DNA from: Ga0077527 sp964433345 | GTDB taxonomy: Bacteria; Pseudomonadota; Gammaproteobacteria; Burkholderiales; SG8-41 | NCBI GenBank assembly: GCA_964433345.1 | Contig: CAYSQJ010000002.1 | Span: 186,001 to 250,000, forward strand | Length of the DNA: 64,000 bases | Direction: 5' to 3' | Shown here: positions 1 to 7,855 of the stretch, piece by piece | How positions within the stretch are numbered: the stretch's first letter is position 1 | Layout: each line of letters begins with the position of its first letter | Program-made: the position numbers and the translations under genes | Notes under the pieces: generated by a model | What the model was told of the DNA's origin: nothing | The model's input: only the letters and a program-made list of their open reading frames with translations | Databases searched by the model: none

Positions 1-194
1 CTTCGTAACCTTTGCCTGCAGCATCGCGTGCATCGGCGCGATTCATGGCCAATGCCTCCGCGAGTGTCACGCGCAGGGTTTCAAGCAATGCCTCGCGCGT
101 GGGTTCCTGGCAGTTGACGCCTGGAACCTCTTCGATCCATCCGATCCACCACGGGCCATCCTGTTTTACAACGGCGGTAAAAGTCTGGTTCATG
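1..194 (-). CDS. HicB-like antitoxin, partial (3' end outside window)
   Basis: Reading the minus strand from the ATG at 194 gives a 64-residue open frame that runs off the left edge. It begins MNQTFTAVVKQDGPWWIGWI and continues with EEVPGVNCQEPTREALLETL and then an alanine-rich helix ending NRADARDAAGKGYE. The ExPGxNCxxxTREALLxxL pattern is typical of the HicB/COG1598 partial RNase-H-like fold, usually the antitoxin of HicA mRNA interferases. A strong ribosome-binding site (AAGGAG) lies 8 bases upstream of the ATG, which fixes the start. No hicA is visible upstream. If a toxin partner exists it must lie beyond the left edge, and solitary HicB-like proteins are also common. Family assignment is firm; toxin-antitoxin function is inference. 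Confidence 0.75.
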
Positions 195-316
195 TCGAAA
201 TCTCCTTGCCCGGCGATTTTACAGGGCCGGCAATAAATGGTCTGGTGACGGACGTGAAACGACGAATGATTGTATTCCAGAGTGTTGATAATAACTATTT
301 GATTATATTGATATTT

Positions 317-1777
317 TTATTTTCCCTCGCGCAGCATGCGTTCGATCTCCGAAGCTGATCGTTCTTCCCGGGTCATGCCGTCGGCGCCCGGCTTGTCGGG
401 CGCGCCATCGGAAGGAATGTTGATCTCGATGTTGCCGATGTCCTGCGTTGACGGCTTGTCACTGAAGGCGCTGACCAGCTGCGGGTAACTGATCACCAGC
501 AGCAGCGCGATGAGCTGCACGATGATGAAGGGCAGCACGCCCCTGTAGATGTCGCCGGTGCTGATCTGTTTCGGGGCGACGCTTCTCAGGTAGAACAGCG
601 CGAAGCCGAAGGGCGGCGTCAGGAAGGAGGTCTGCAGGTTGATGCCGATCATCACCGCGAACCACACCGGGTCGATGCCGAGCTTGGCGGCCACCGGCGC
701 GAGCAGCGGCAGCAGGATGAAGGCGATCTCGAAGAAATCGAGGAAGAAGCCGAGCACGAAAATCATCAGGTGCACGACCACGAGAAAGCCGACCTCGCCG
801 CCGGGCACCAGCGTGAACAGGCGTTCCACCCAGAGGTCGCCGTTGACCGCGCGGAAGGTCAGCGCGAACACCGTCGAGCCGATCAGGATGAACATCACGA
901 AGCTGGAGAGTCTGGTCGTCGCGTCGAGCGCCTCGCGCAGCATTTTCAGTTGGAGGCGTTTGCGGGCTGCGGCGAGTGCCAGCGCGCCGACCGCGCCCAG
1001 CGCGCCGCCTTCGGAGGGCGTGGCGATGCCGGCGAAGATTGAGCCCAGCACCAGAAAAATCAGAACCAGCGGCGGCACCATCACCAGCAGCGCGTGGCGC
1101 CACAGCGCCGCGCCGCGCAGGCGGCGGGCCTCCGGCGGCAATGCGGGGGCGGCGGCGGGGTTGACCATGGTGGTGATGAAGACGTAGCCGAGCAGCAGCA
1201 TCACCAGCAGCAGGCCCGGCAGCACCGCGCCGGCGTACATGTCGCCGACGGAGGCACCGAGCACGTCGGCGAGCACGATCAGCACGATCGACGGCGGGAT
1301 GATCTGTGCCAGCGAGCCGGAAGCGCAGATCACGCCGCTGGCGAGCCGCGGCGAATACTTGTAGCGCAGCATCACCGGCAGCGAAATGAGGCCCATCGCG
1401 ATCACCGAGGCGGCGATGACGCCGGTGGTCGCCGCGAGCAGCGCGCCGACCAGAATTACCGCGTAGGCGACGCCGCCGCGCAGCGGGCCGAAGATCTGGC
1501 CGACGGTGTCGAGCAGGTCTTCCGCCATGCCGCTGCGCTCGAGCACGAGACCCATGAAGGTGAAGAAGGGGATCGCCAGCAGCAGCGGGTTGGCCATGAT
1601 GCCGTAGAGCCGCTGCGGCAGCGCCTGCAGCAGTTCCGGCTGCAGCATGCCGAGCTCGAAACCGATGAAGGCGAACAGCAGGCCGTTGGCCGCGAGCGCG
1701 AAGGCGACCGGGTAGCCGAGCAGCAGCAGCGCGGCGAGGCCGACAAACATCAGCGGTGCCATCAGTTCGAAGGCCAT
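317..1777 (-). CDS. dctM: TRAP transporter large permease, DctM type
   Basis: The 486-residue, very hydrophobic protein matches the DctM family: the large membrane subunit of tripartite ATP-independent periplasmic transporters, which drives Na+-coupled uptake of organic acids captured by a periplasmic DctP. Family-typical segments are visible: ANPLLLAIPFFTFMGLVLER near residue 62, the GVIAASVIAMGLISLPVMLR loop, the substrate-channel segment SGSLAQIIPPSIVLIVLAD, and ATPSEGGALGAVGA in the second half. The core resembles the branch annotated for mannitol/chloroaromatic compounds, but substrate cannot be read from sequence. A hydrophilic tail of about 50 residues rich in D, E and K follows the last membrane helix and is longer than usual. 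It is encoded downstream of dctQ on the same strand, and no dctP is adjacent. Confidence 0.93.
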   Translation of the reverse strand: MAFELMAPLMFVGLAALLLLGYPVAFALAANGLLFAFIGFELGMLQPELLQALPQRLYGIMANPLLLAIPFFTFMGLVLERSGMAEDLLDTVGQIFGPLRGGVAYAVILVGALLAATTGVIAASVIAMGLISLPVMLRYKYSPRLASGVICASGSLAQIIPPSIVLIVLADVLGASVGDMYAGAVLPGLLLVMLLLGYVFITTMVNPAAAPALPPEARRLRGAALWRHALLVMVPPLVLIFLVLGSIFAGIATPSEGGALGAVGALALAAARKRLQLKMLREALDATTRLSSFVMFILIGSTVFALTFRAVNGDLWVERLFTLVPGGEVGFLVVVHLMIFVLGFFLDFFEIAFILLPLLAPVAAKLGIDPVWFAVMIGINLQTSFLTPPFGFALFYLRSVAPKQISTGDIYRGVLPFIIVQLIALLLVISYPQLVSAFSDKPSTQDIGNIEINIPSDGAPDKPGADGMTREERSASEIERMLREGK

Positions 1778-1800
1778 GGTCTGGGCCGGCCTTTAATCTA

Positions 1801-1905
1801 CCGTCACCCCGGCGAAAGCCGGGGTCCAGGGGTTTTGTGTCTGCCCGCACTGGATTCCGGCTTTCCCCCCAAGGGGACTTCCTTCGGGGCGCGCCGGAAT
1901 GACGG
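1801..1905. repeat. Palindromic dispersed repeat between dctM and dctQ
   Basis: A non-coding 105-base block opens with CCGTCACCCCGGCGAAAGCC and closes with CGCGCCGGAATGACGG. The outer 13 bases form an inverted repeat with two mismatches, and a second inner pair (GGCGAAAGCCGGGGTCCAG and CTGGATTCCGGCTTTC) folds back as well. This is the general architecture of the REP/MITE-like elements of the CCGTCATTCCCGCGAAAGCG type found scattered between genes in many betaproteobacteria. It sits inside what should be a single dctQM transcript, so its RNA would form a stable stem between the two permease genes. No second copy is seen in this window. Confidence 0.65.
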
Positions 1906-1934
1906 GCTGAAGTTTCGTGGACGAGGATGCCATC

Positions 1935-2459
1935 TCAGCGTTCCGTCGCAGTCGTGTCTTTGCCGCCAAGCAGCGCGAACTTCTTGATCGTCTCCGACAG
2001 GCCTTGCAGTATCAGCAGCGCGAAGGCCGCAGGCACCACGAACTTGATCGGCCAGCGAAGCAGGCCGCCGGCGTCGGTGGACATTTCGCCGATGCGGTAT
2101 GACTCGAGGAAGGCTTCCCAGCCGAACCAGAGCATGATCGCGCTGACCGGCAGCAGCATGAAGACATGGCCGAAAATGTCGATCCAGGCCTGTGCCCGCG
2201 GCGACAGGCGCCCGGCAACGAGGTCGATGCGCACATGGGCGTTGTGCTTCAGCGTGTATCCGGCGGCGCCGAGGAACACCAGCGTGTAGAGATACCACTG
2301 GATTTCGAGCAGGCCGTTGGAGCTGTAGCTGAAACCGTAGCGGGACACCGCGTTGCCGGCGCTGATCAGGATGCACAGCAGGACCAGCCAGCAGGCACCG
2401 CGCCCGACGGCTTCGTTCAGTGCGTCGATCGCGCGCGACAGTGCCAGCAGCGGTTTCAT
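1935..2459 (-). CDS. dctQ: TRAP transporter small permease, DctQ type
   Basis: The 174-residue protein has four predicted membrane helices, including ACWLVLLCILISAGNAVSRY near residue 20. Family-typical features are EIQWYLYTLVFLGAAGYTLK followed by HNAHVRIDL, the DctQ signature just before the amphipathic loop. It partners the downstream DctM. The start was placed at the ATG at 2459 because longer in-frame options would run into the divergent glyA region, and because an AAGGGG ribosome-binding site lies 11 bases upstream. The gene for the periplasmic binding protein is not next to it. It diverges from glyA, with about 140 bases between the two starts. Confidence 0.9.
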   Translation of the reverse strand: MKPLLALSRAIDALNEAVGRGACWLVLLCILISAGNAVSRYGFSYSSNGLLEIQWYLYTLVFLGAAGYTLKHNAHVRIDLVAGRLSPRAQAWIDIFGHVFMLLPVSAIMLWFGWEAFLESYRIGEMSTDAGGLLRWPIKFVVPAAFALLILQGLSETIKKFALLGGKDTTATER

Positions 2460-2542
2460 GATGCGGATAGTCCCCTTGCGGAAGCCGACATCATAAGGGC
2501 TAAGGGGCTGTGCCAGCAGGGGAAAGTGGCTGTTCCGCATGA

Positions 2543-2548
2543 TAAAAT
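2543..2548 (+). promoter_or_regulatory. Candidate -10 element for glyA
   Basis: TAAAAT inside GATAAAATCC lies 54 bases before the glyA start in the short glyA/dctQ divergent region. No convincing -35 hexamer is visible at 16-18 bases, so this is a weak call from one hexamer and its position. Confidence 0.3.
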
Positions 2549-2601
2549 CCGGGCCTGTTCCGGCCATTTCGGCCACAACCGGCAACCCGCGAGCATTTTT
2601 C

Positions 2602-3852
2602 ATGTCCCTGTTCAACAGCACCCTCGAAGCCACCGATCCCGAACTGTTCCGGGCCATCAGCCAGGAAGCGCAGCGCCAGGAAGACCACATCGAGCTGATC
2701 GCCTCGGAAAACTACGCGAGCCCGGCGGTGCTGCAGGCCCAGGGTTCGGTGCTGACCAACAAGTACGCCGAGGGTTATCCCGGCAAGCGCTACTACGGCG
2801 GCTGCGAATACGTGGACATCGCGGAAACGCTGGCGATCGAGCGCGCCAAGGCGCTGTTCAAGGCCGGTTACGCCAACGTCCAGCCGCATTCCGGCGCGCA
2901 GGCCAATGCCGCGGTGTTTCTCGCGGTGCTGAAGCCCGGCGACACCATCCTCGGCATGCGGCTGTCCGACGGCGGACACCTGACCCATGGCGCCAAGGTC
3001 AACATCAGCGGCAAGTACTACAACGCCGTGAGTTACGGCCTCGATCCGCAGACCCAGGCCATCAACTATGACGAAGTCGCCGAACTGGCGAAGACCCACA
3101 AGCCGAAGCTGATCGTCGCCGGCGCCTCCGCCTACTCGCTGGTGATCGACTGGAAAAAATTCCGCGAGATTGCCGACAGTGTCGGCGCTTTGCTGATGGC
3201 GGACATGGCGCATTACGCCGGCCTGGTCGCCGCGGGCCTCTACCCGAGCCCGGTCGGCATCGCCCATTTCGTGACCACGACCACGCACAAGACGCTGCGC
3301 GGCCCGCGCGGCGGGCTGATCCTCGCCGGCGCCGAGCACGAGAAGATTCTCAATTCCGCGGTGTTTCCCGGCTCGCAGGGCGGGCCGCTGATGCATGTCA
3401 TCGCTGCCAAGGCGGTGGCGCTGAAGGAGGCGATGAGCCCGGAGTTCCGCGCCTACCAGCAGCAGGTGCTCGACAACGCGCGCCTGATGGCGAAGGTGCT
3501 GCAGGGCCGCGGCTACCGCATCGTCTCCGGCCGTACCGACTGCCACCTGTTCCTGCTCGACCTGCGCGACAAGCCGGTGACCGGCATCGAGGCCGAGCAG
3601 GCGCTGGGCCGCGCGCACATGACGGTCAACAAGAACGCGGTGCCCAACGACACCCGTCCGCCGATGGTGACCAGCGGCGTGCGCATCGGCTCGCCGGCGA
3701 TGACCACCCGCGGTTTCGGAGCAGCCGAGGCCGAAAAACTCGGCGGCCTGATCGCCGACGTGCTCGACGCGCCGCAGGACGAGGCGGTGATCAATCGCGT
3801 GCGCGGTGAGGTCAAGGCGCTGTGCGACCGCTTCCCGGTCTACAAGCGATAA
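2602..3852 (+). CDS. glyA: Serine hydroxymethyltransferase
   Basis: GlyA interconverts serine and glycine with tetrahydrofolate and supplies one-carbon units. The 416-residue length is normal for the bacterial enzyme. Visible signatures are the N-terminal IELIASENYASPAVLQAQGS, the YAEGYPGKRYYGGC segment, and the PLP-binding VTTTTHKTLRGPRGG with the Schiff-base lysine near residue 230. The SGVRIGSPAMTTRGF segment sits near the C-terminus. The open frame extends upstream, but the ATG at 2602 gives the usual N-terminus. It is followed by nrdR and the riboflavin genes on the same strand, an arrangement common in betaproteobacteria. Confidence 0.98.
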   Translation: MSLFNSTLEATDPELFRAISQEAQRQEDHIELIASENYASPAVLQAQGSVLTNKYAEGYPGKRYYGGCEYVDIAETLAIERAKALFKAGYANVQPHSGAQANAAVFLAVLKPGDTILGMRLSDGGHLTHGAKVNISGKYYNAVSYGLDPQTQAINYDEVAELAKTHKPKLIVAGASAYSLVIDWKKFREIADSVGALLMADMAHYAGLVAAGLYPSPVGIAHFVTTTTHKTLRGPRGGLILAGAEHEKILNSAVFPGSQGGPLMHVIAAKAVALKEAMSPEFRAYQQQVLDNARLMAKVLQGRGYRIVSGRTDCHLFLLDLRDKPVTGIEAEQALGRAHMTVNKNAVPNDTRPPMVTSGVRIGSPAMTTRGFGAAEAEKLGGLIADVLDAPQDEAVINRVRGEVKALCDRFPVYKR

Positions 3853-3895
3853 CGATGAGCGGATCAAGCGCAAAACGCGGACATGGCGGTTTTCG

Positions 3896-3923
3896 CTCCT
3901 CACTCCTCACTCCTCACTCCTCA
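3896..3923 (+). repeat. Heptamer tandem repeat (CTCCTCA x4) before nrdR
   Basis: Four perfect, uninterrupted copies of CTCCTCA end 8 bases before the nrdR start codon. On the mRNA the unit contains CUCCU, complementary to a Shine-Dalgarno sequence rather than resembling one. No purine-rich ribosome-binding site lies between the repeat and the ATG. Copy number could change by slipped-strand pairing and alter the leader. Confidence 0.85.
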
Positions 3924-3931
3924 CAGAACCG

Positions 3932-4393
3932 ATGAAGTGTCCCTTCTGCAAATCGGACGAAACCCAGGTCATCGACTCCCGCGAGAGCGATGACGGGGAC
4001 ACCATCCGCCGCCGCCGCAAGTGCGTGGCCTGCAGCAAGCGCTTCACGACCTACGAAACCGTCGAACTGCGCATGCCGCAGGTGGTCAAGCAGGACGGCA
4101 GCCGCGCCGAGTTCGACCTCGGCAAGCTGCGTACCAGCTTCATGCGCGCGCTGCACAAGCGCCCGGTGCCGACGCCGCTGGTCGACGAGGCCATCGGAAC
4201 GCTGACCAATGAGCTGCTGTCGCTGGGCGAGCGCGAGGTGCCGGCGCGGCGGGTCGGCGAGATGGTGATGCGCGAACTGAAAAAACTCGATGAAGTGGCC
4301 TACATCCGCTTTGCCTCCGTCTACCGCAGCTTCCAGGGCGTCGATGATTTCACCGACGCCATCAAGGAAGTGCGCAAGCCGGGCCGCAAGTAG
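3932..4393 (+). CDS. nrdR: Transcriptional repressor NrdR
   Basis: NrdR is the zinc-ribbon plus ATP-cone repressor of ribonucleotide reductase operons. The 153-residue protein begins MKCPFCKSDETQVIDSRES and has the second zinc pair in RRRRKCVACSKRFTTYE, giving the four cysteines of the N-terminal ribbon. The ATP-cone follows (VVKQDGSRAEFDLGKLRTSF), and the conserved YIRFASVYRSFQGVDDF is near the end. The length matches the family at about 150 residues. The start at 3932 gives the canonical MKCPFC N-terminus. It lies 79 bases downstream of glyA behind a heptamer repeat and 35 bases upstream of ribD, the usual nrdR-ribD linkage. Confidence 0.97.
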   Translation: MKCPFCKSDETQVIDSRESDDGDTIRRRRKCVACSKRFTTYETVELRMPQVVKQDGSRAEFDLGKLRTSFMRALHKRPVPTPLVDEAIGTLTNELLSLGEREVPARRVGEMVMRELKKLDEVAYIRFASVYRSFQGVDDFTDAIKEVRKPGRK

Positions 4394-4428
4394 TCCTTAC
4401 CGCCGTAACGGCGCAGGCTGAATCCGAC

Positions 4429-5511
4429 ATGTTCACTCCCGACGATCATCGCCACATGGCTTATGCGCTGGAACTCGCGGCGCGCGGGCTTTACACGACC
4501 ACGCCGAATCCGCGCGTGGGCTGCGTGATCGTCAGGGACGGCCAGGTGGTCGGCGAGGGCTGGCACGAAAAGGCCGGCGCCGCGCATGCCGAGGCGATCG
4601 CGCTGGAGCATGCGCGCAAGAAGGCCGCCGGCGCGACGCTTTACGTGACGTTGGAGCCCTGTGCCCACCACGGCCGCACGCCGCCCTGCGTAGACGCGCT
4701 GCTGAAGGCGAAGCCGGCACGGGTGGTTGCGGCGATGCAGGACCCGAATCCGCAGACCGCGGGCAAGGGTTTCGAACAGCTGCGCGCCGCCGGCATCACG
4801 GTCGATGTCGGCCTGATGGAAGCCGAGGCACGCGAACTCAACATCGGATTTGTCTCGCGAATGAGCCGCGGCACGCCCTGGGTGAGGATGAAGGTCGCGG
4901 CGAGCCTCGACGGCCGCACCGCGCTGGCCAACGGCCGGAGCCAGTGGATCACCGGTGGCGATGCGCGCCGCGACGGCCATGCCTGGCGCGCGCGCGCCTG
5001 CGCGGTGCTGACGGGTGTCGGCACGGTCAAGGATGATGATCCGCAGCTCAATGTGCGCGAGGTGCAGACCACACGTCAGCCGCTGCGCGTGGTGGTCGAC
5101 AGCCGGATGCAGACGCCGCTGACGGCGAAAATACTCGGGCCGGGCACGATCATCGCTGCGGCCGGCGCCGATGTGCCGCGCTCGGTGGCGCTGCGGGCGA
5201 AGGGCGCCGAAGTCGTGGTGCTGCCCAACCACGAGGGCAAGGTTGAACTGCCGGCGTTGCTGCAGGAGCTGGCGCGGCGCGGCTGCAACGAGGTGCATGT
5301 CGAGGCCGGACACAAGCTGAACGGTTCCCTGCTTGATGAAGGGTTGGTCGACGAATTGCTGGTCTATTTCGCGCCCTGCATTCTCGGCGACACCGCGCAG
5401 GGCATGTTTCACCTGCCGCCGCTGGAAAACCTCGCCGGGCGGCGCAAGCTGAAGATCACCGACGTGGCACGCATCGGCGACGACCTGCGCATACTGGCGA
5501 GGCCCGGTTAA
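4429..5511 (+). CDS. ribD: Bifunctional riboflavin deaminase/reductase RibD
   Basis: RibD performs two early riboflavin steps: deamination of the pyrimidine intermediate and NADPH-dependent reduction of its ribose side chain. The N-terminal cytidine-deaminase-like domain shows HAEAIALE (HAE at residues 53-55) and the zinc ligands in PCAHHGRTPPC (Cys 78 and 87). The C-terminal DHFR-like reductase starts around residue 145 with WVRMKVAASLDGRTALANG and contains GVGTVKDDDPQLNVR. Total length is 360 residues, as expected. Its stop overlaps the ribE start in TAATG, indicating translational coupling. Confidence 0.97.
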   Translation: MFTPDDHRHMAYALELAARGLYTTTPNPRVGCVIVRDGQVVGEGWHEKAGAAHAEAIALEHARKKAAGATLYVTLEPCAHHGRTPPCVDALLKAKPARVVAAMQDPNPQTAGKGFEQLRAAGITVDVGLMEAEARELNIGFVSRMSRGTPWVRMKVAASLDGRTALANGRSQWITGGDARRDGHAWRARACAVLTGVGTVKDDDPQLNVREVQTTRQPLRVVVDSRMQTPLTAKILGPGTIIAAAGADVPRSVALRAKGAEVVVLPNHEGKVELPALLQELARRGCNEVHVEAGHKLNGSLLDEGLVDELLVYFAPCILGDTAQGMFHLPPLENLAGRRKLKITDVARIGDDLRILARPG

Positions 5512-6119
5512 TGTTCACCGGCATCGTCGCGGCCGTTGGCCGCATCGCGAAAACCGATCCGGCCCCGGGCGGCCTGCGCCTGCACATCGATACCGCAGGA
5601 CTGGACATGGCTGACGTCGCATTGGGCGACAGCATCGCGGTCAGCGGCGTGTGCCTGACGGTGGTGGCCTTCGACCGCAGTCATTTCGAGGCCGAGGTGT
5701 CGCAGGCCACGCTGTCGGTGGTCGCCGGTTTTGCCGCGGGCGCACCGGTCAATCTCGAAAAGGCCTTGCGGCTGGCCGACCGTCTCGGTGGCCACCTGGT
5801 GACCGGGCATGTCGACGGCACGGGCACGGTATCGCGCTTCGACGCGGTGGGGGATAATCGGCGCCTCGTCATTGAAGCCCCGCGGGCCATCGCGCGCTAC
5901 ATCGCGCGCAAGGGTTCGGTGGCGGTGGACGGCGTCAGCCTGACGGTGAATGCGGTGGACGGCGACAGTTTCGAGGTCAACCTGATCCCGCACACCCTCG
6001 GCGCGACCACGCTGCAGAACCTGCAGCCGGGTGCGAAGGTCAATCTGGAAGTGGACATGCTGGCGCGGTATGTGGAGCGGCTGAACGAAACAGCCGCAGG
6101 CAAGGAAACTGGATCTTGA
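5511..6119 (+). CDS. ribE: Riboflavin synthase alpha chain
   Basis: This enzyme dismutates two 6,7-dimethyl-8-ribityllumazine molecules to riboflavin. The 202-residue protein shows the internal duplication of the family: MFTGIVAAVGRI at the start, then two lumazine-binding barrels marked by DSIAVSGVCLTVVAF and SVAVDGVSLTVNAVDG. GGHLVTGHVDGTG joins them. The start codon overlaps the ribD stop, and the stop is followed immediately by ribBX. The symbol ribE is used here for the synthase; some nomenclatures call it ribC. Confidence 0.97.
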   Translation: MFTGIVAAVGRIAKTDPAPGGLRLHIDTAGLDMADVALGDSIAVSGVCLTVVAFDRSHFEAEVSQATLSVVAGFAAGAPVNLEKALRLADRLGGHLVTGHVDGTGTVSRFDAVGDNRRLVIEAPRAIARYIARKGSVAVDGVSLTVNAVDGDSFEVNLIPHTLGATTLQNLQPGAKVNLEVDMLARYVERLNETAAGKETGS

Positions 6120-6136
6120 AATCAGGAAAAAACGAC

Positions 6137-7237
6137 GTGGCGATCAGCCCTACCGAGGAAATCATCGCCGAGATGCGCGCCGGGCGCATGGTGGTGCTCG
6201 TTGACGAGGAAGACCGCGAAAACGAGGGCGACCTGGTGCTGGCCGCGGAATTCGCGACGGCGGAGACCATCAATTTCATGGCGAGGTTCGGCCGCGGCCT
6301 GATCTGCCTGACGCTGACCGAGGAACGCTGCCGGCAGCTCAACCTGCCGCTGATGGTCAGCAACAACCGCTCGCCGATGGGCACCAATTTCACGCTGTCG
6401 ATCGAGGCGGCGGAGGGCGTCACCACCGGCATTTCGGCGGCCGACCGCGCGAAGACGGTGCAGGCGGCGATCCGCGCCGATGCCAGTCCCGCCGACATCG
6501 TGCAGCCGGGGCACATTTTCCCGCTGATGGCGCAGAACGGCGGAACGCTGGTGCGCGCCGGGCATACCGAGGCCGGTTGTGACCTCGCGCGGCTGGCGGG
6601 ACTGATGCCGGCGGCGGTGATCTGCGAAATCCTCAAGGACAACGGCGAGATGGCGCGGCTGCCGGACCTGATTCCCTTCGCCGCCGAGCACGGTCTGAAG
6701 ATCGGCACCATCACCGACCTGATCCAGTACCGCAGCGCCACCGAATCGCTGGTAAAGCGCGCCACCGAGCGCGACATCGAGACGGCCCACGGCAAATTCC
6801 GGCTGATCGCCTATACCGAAACCGCGGGCCAGCAGACCCATCTTGCGCTGGTGCGCGGCAGCTTCACCGCGAAGGACGAGGTGCCGGTGCGGGTGCACGA
6901 GCCGGTGTCGCTGATCGACCTGCTTGACACCGGCGCGACCCGCCATTCCTGGAATCTGCATGACGCGATGGCGGCGATCGCCCGCGAAGGCCGCGGCGTG
7001 ATCATCCTGCTGCATCGGCAGGAGACCGCGGCGGAACTGCTCGAGCGCGCGCGGCCCCAGCACGAGCGCGGCAGCCCGGCGAAGATCGTGCTGCGCAACT
7101 ACGGCATCGGTGCGCAGATCCTGCGCGACCTCGGCGTCAAGAAAATGCGCGTGCTGGCGCAGCCGCTGCGCATGCCGAGCATGGCCGGTTTCGACCTTGA
7201 GGTAACGGGTTATATTCAGCCGCCGGGCAAGGCGTGA
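6137..7237 (+). CDS. ribBX: RibBX-type: DHBP synthase fused to a degenerate GTP cyclohydrolase II domain
   Basis: The N-terminal half is a complete 3,4-dihydroxy-2-butanone 4-phosphate synthase. It has DEEDRENEGDLVLAAEF with the acidic metal site, and RAGHTEAGCDLARLAG. The C-terminal half aligns with GTP cyclohydrolase II (THLALVRGSF, VPVRVHEPVSL, EGRGVIILLHRQE, NYGIGAQILRDLGVKKMRVL). However, the stretch that normally supplies three zinc-binding cysteines has none, and no cysteine occurs anywhere in this domain. The domain is therefore unlikely to hydrolyse GTP, so a separate ribA is expected elsewhere. The start is set at the GTG at 6137, which gives the usual MAxxPxEEIIAEMRAGRMV N-terminus and has AGGAA upstream. 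A TTG at 6116 overlapping the ribE stop is the alternative. Confidence 0.93.
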   Translation: MAISPTEEIIAEMRAGRMVVLVDEEDRENEGDLVLAAEFATAETINFMARFGRGLICLTLTEERCRQLNLPLMVSNNRSPMGTNFTLSIEAAEGVTTGISAADRAKTVQAAIRADASPADIVQPGHIFPLMAQNGGTLVRAGHTEAGCDLARLAGLMPAAVICEILKDNGEMARLPDLIPFAAEHGLKIGTITDLIQYRSATESLVKRATERDIETAHGKFRLIAYTETAGQQTHLALVRGSFTAKDEVPVRVHEPVSLIDLLDTGATRHSWNLHDAMAAIAREGRGVIILLHRQETAAELLERARPQHERGSPAKIVLRNYGIGAQILRDLGVKKMRVLAQPLRMPSMAGFDLEVTGYIQPPGKA

Positions 7238-7248
7238 CCGGGTAATCG

Positions 7249-7280
7249 AGTGATTAAGTGATTAAGTGATTAAGTGATTG
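7249..7280 (+). repeat. Octamer tandem repeat (AGTGATTA) before ribH
   Basis: Three perfect copies of AGTGATTA and a fourth ending in G run up to the ribH translation start. A degenerate preceding copy (GGTAATCG) suggests the array was once longer. It occupies nearly the whole gap between ribBX and ribH. Copy-number change would move ribH relative to the upstream stop codon without touching the reading frame. Confidence 0.85.
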
Positions 7281-7290
7281 GGTGAGCGAC

Positions 7291-7779
7291 ATGGCGCGTT
7301 TTGACGACATCGAGGAACTGGAACCGGAGCACGACGGCAAGGGCCTGCGCATCGGCATCGTGATGGGGCGCTTCAACGTCGACGTCGGTGACGGCTTGCT
7401 GTCGGCCTGCACCGCGGCGCTGGTGAAAATGGGCGTCGCCAAAGAGGACATGCGCATCGTCAGCGTTCCGGGCGCTCTGGAGATCCCGCTGGCACTGAAG
7501 GCGATGGCGATCAGCGGGCACTACGACGCGCTGGTGGCGCTGGGCGCGGTGATCCGCGGCGAAACCTATCACTTCGAAATCGTGTCCAATGAATCCTCGC
7601 GCGGCATCACCGAGGTGCAGCTGGAGACCGGCGTGCCGGTGGCCAACGGCATTCTCACCACCGAGGACGATGACCAGGCCGAGGTGCGCATGGCGCAGAA
7701 AGGCGCTGACTGCGCGCTGGCCGCGGTGGAGATGGCGCGGTTGATGCAGCGCCTGCGCCGCGACGCCGAAAACACCTGA
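7291..7779 (+). CDS. ribH: 6,7-dimethyl-8-ribityllumazine synthase
   Basis: Lumazine synthase condenses the products of RibD and RibB to the riboflavin precursor and assembles into pentamers or icosahedral capsids. The 162-residue protein shows the family pattern: GLRIGIVMGRFN, VSVPGALEIPLALKAMA, ALGAVIRGETYHFEIVSNES, and GVPVANGILTTEDDDQAEVR. The ATG at 7291 gives MARFDDIEELEP. GGGTGAG just upstream can act as ribosome-binding site, while a GTG at 7282 would add three residues. It is preceded by an octamer repeat and followed by nusB, the usual ribH-nusB pairing. Confidence 0.96.
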   Translation: MARFDDIEELEPEHDGKGLRIGIVMGRFNVDVGDGLLSACTAALVKMGVAKEDMRIVSVPGALEIPLALKAMAISGHYDALVALGAVIRGETYHFEIVSNESSRGITEVQLETGVPVANGILTTEDDDQAEVRMAQKGADCALAAVEMARLMQRLRRDAENT

Positions 7780-7855
7780 ACGACGTATTTTGTAAGTATC
7801 TGTTTTTAAACGATAAATTGTGCCGCACGGTGTGTGGCCGCCACACCGGAAGAAA

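Noticed and set aside
285..312. Three TTGAT half-sites in the AT-rich gap between hicB and dctM
   Set aside because: Spacing does not give any TTGAT-N4-ATCAA dyad; expected in AT-rich sequence.
459..1850. 463-residue frame overlapping dctM on the same strand
   Set aside because: Arg/Ala-rich frameshifted reading of dctM, whose own frame has clear membrane helices and family motifs.
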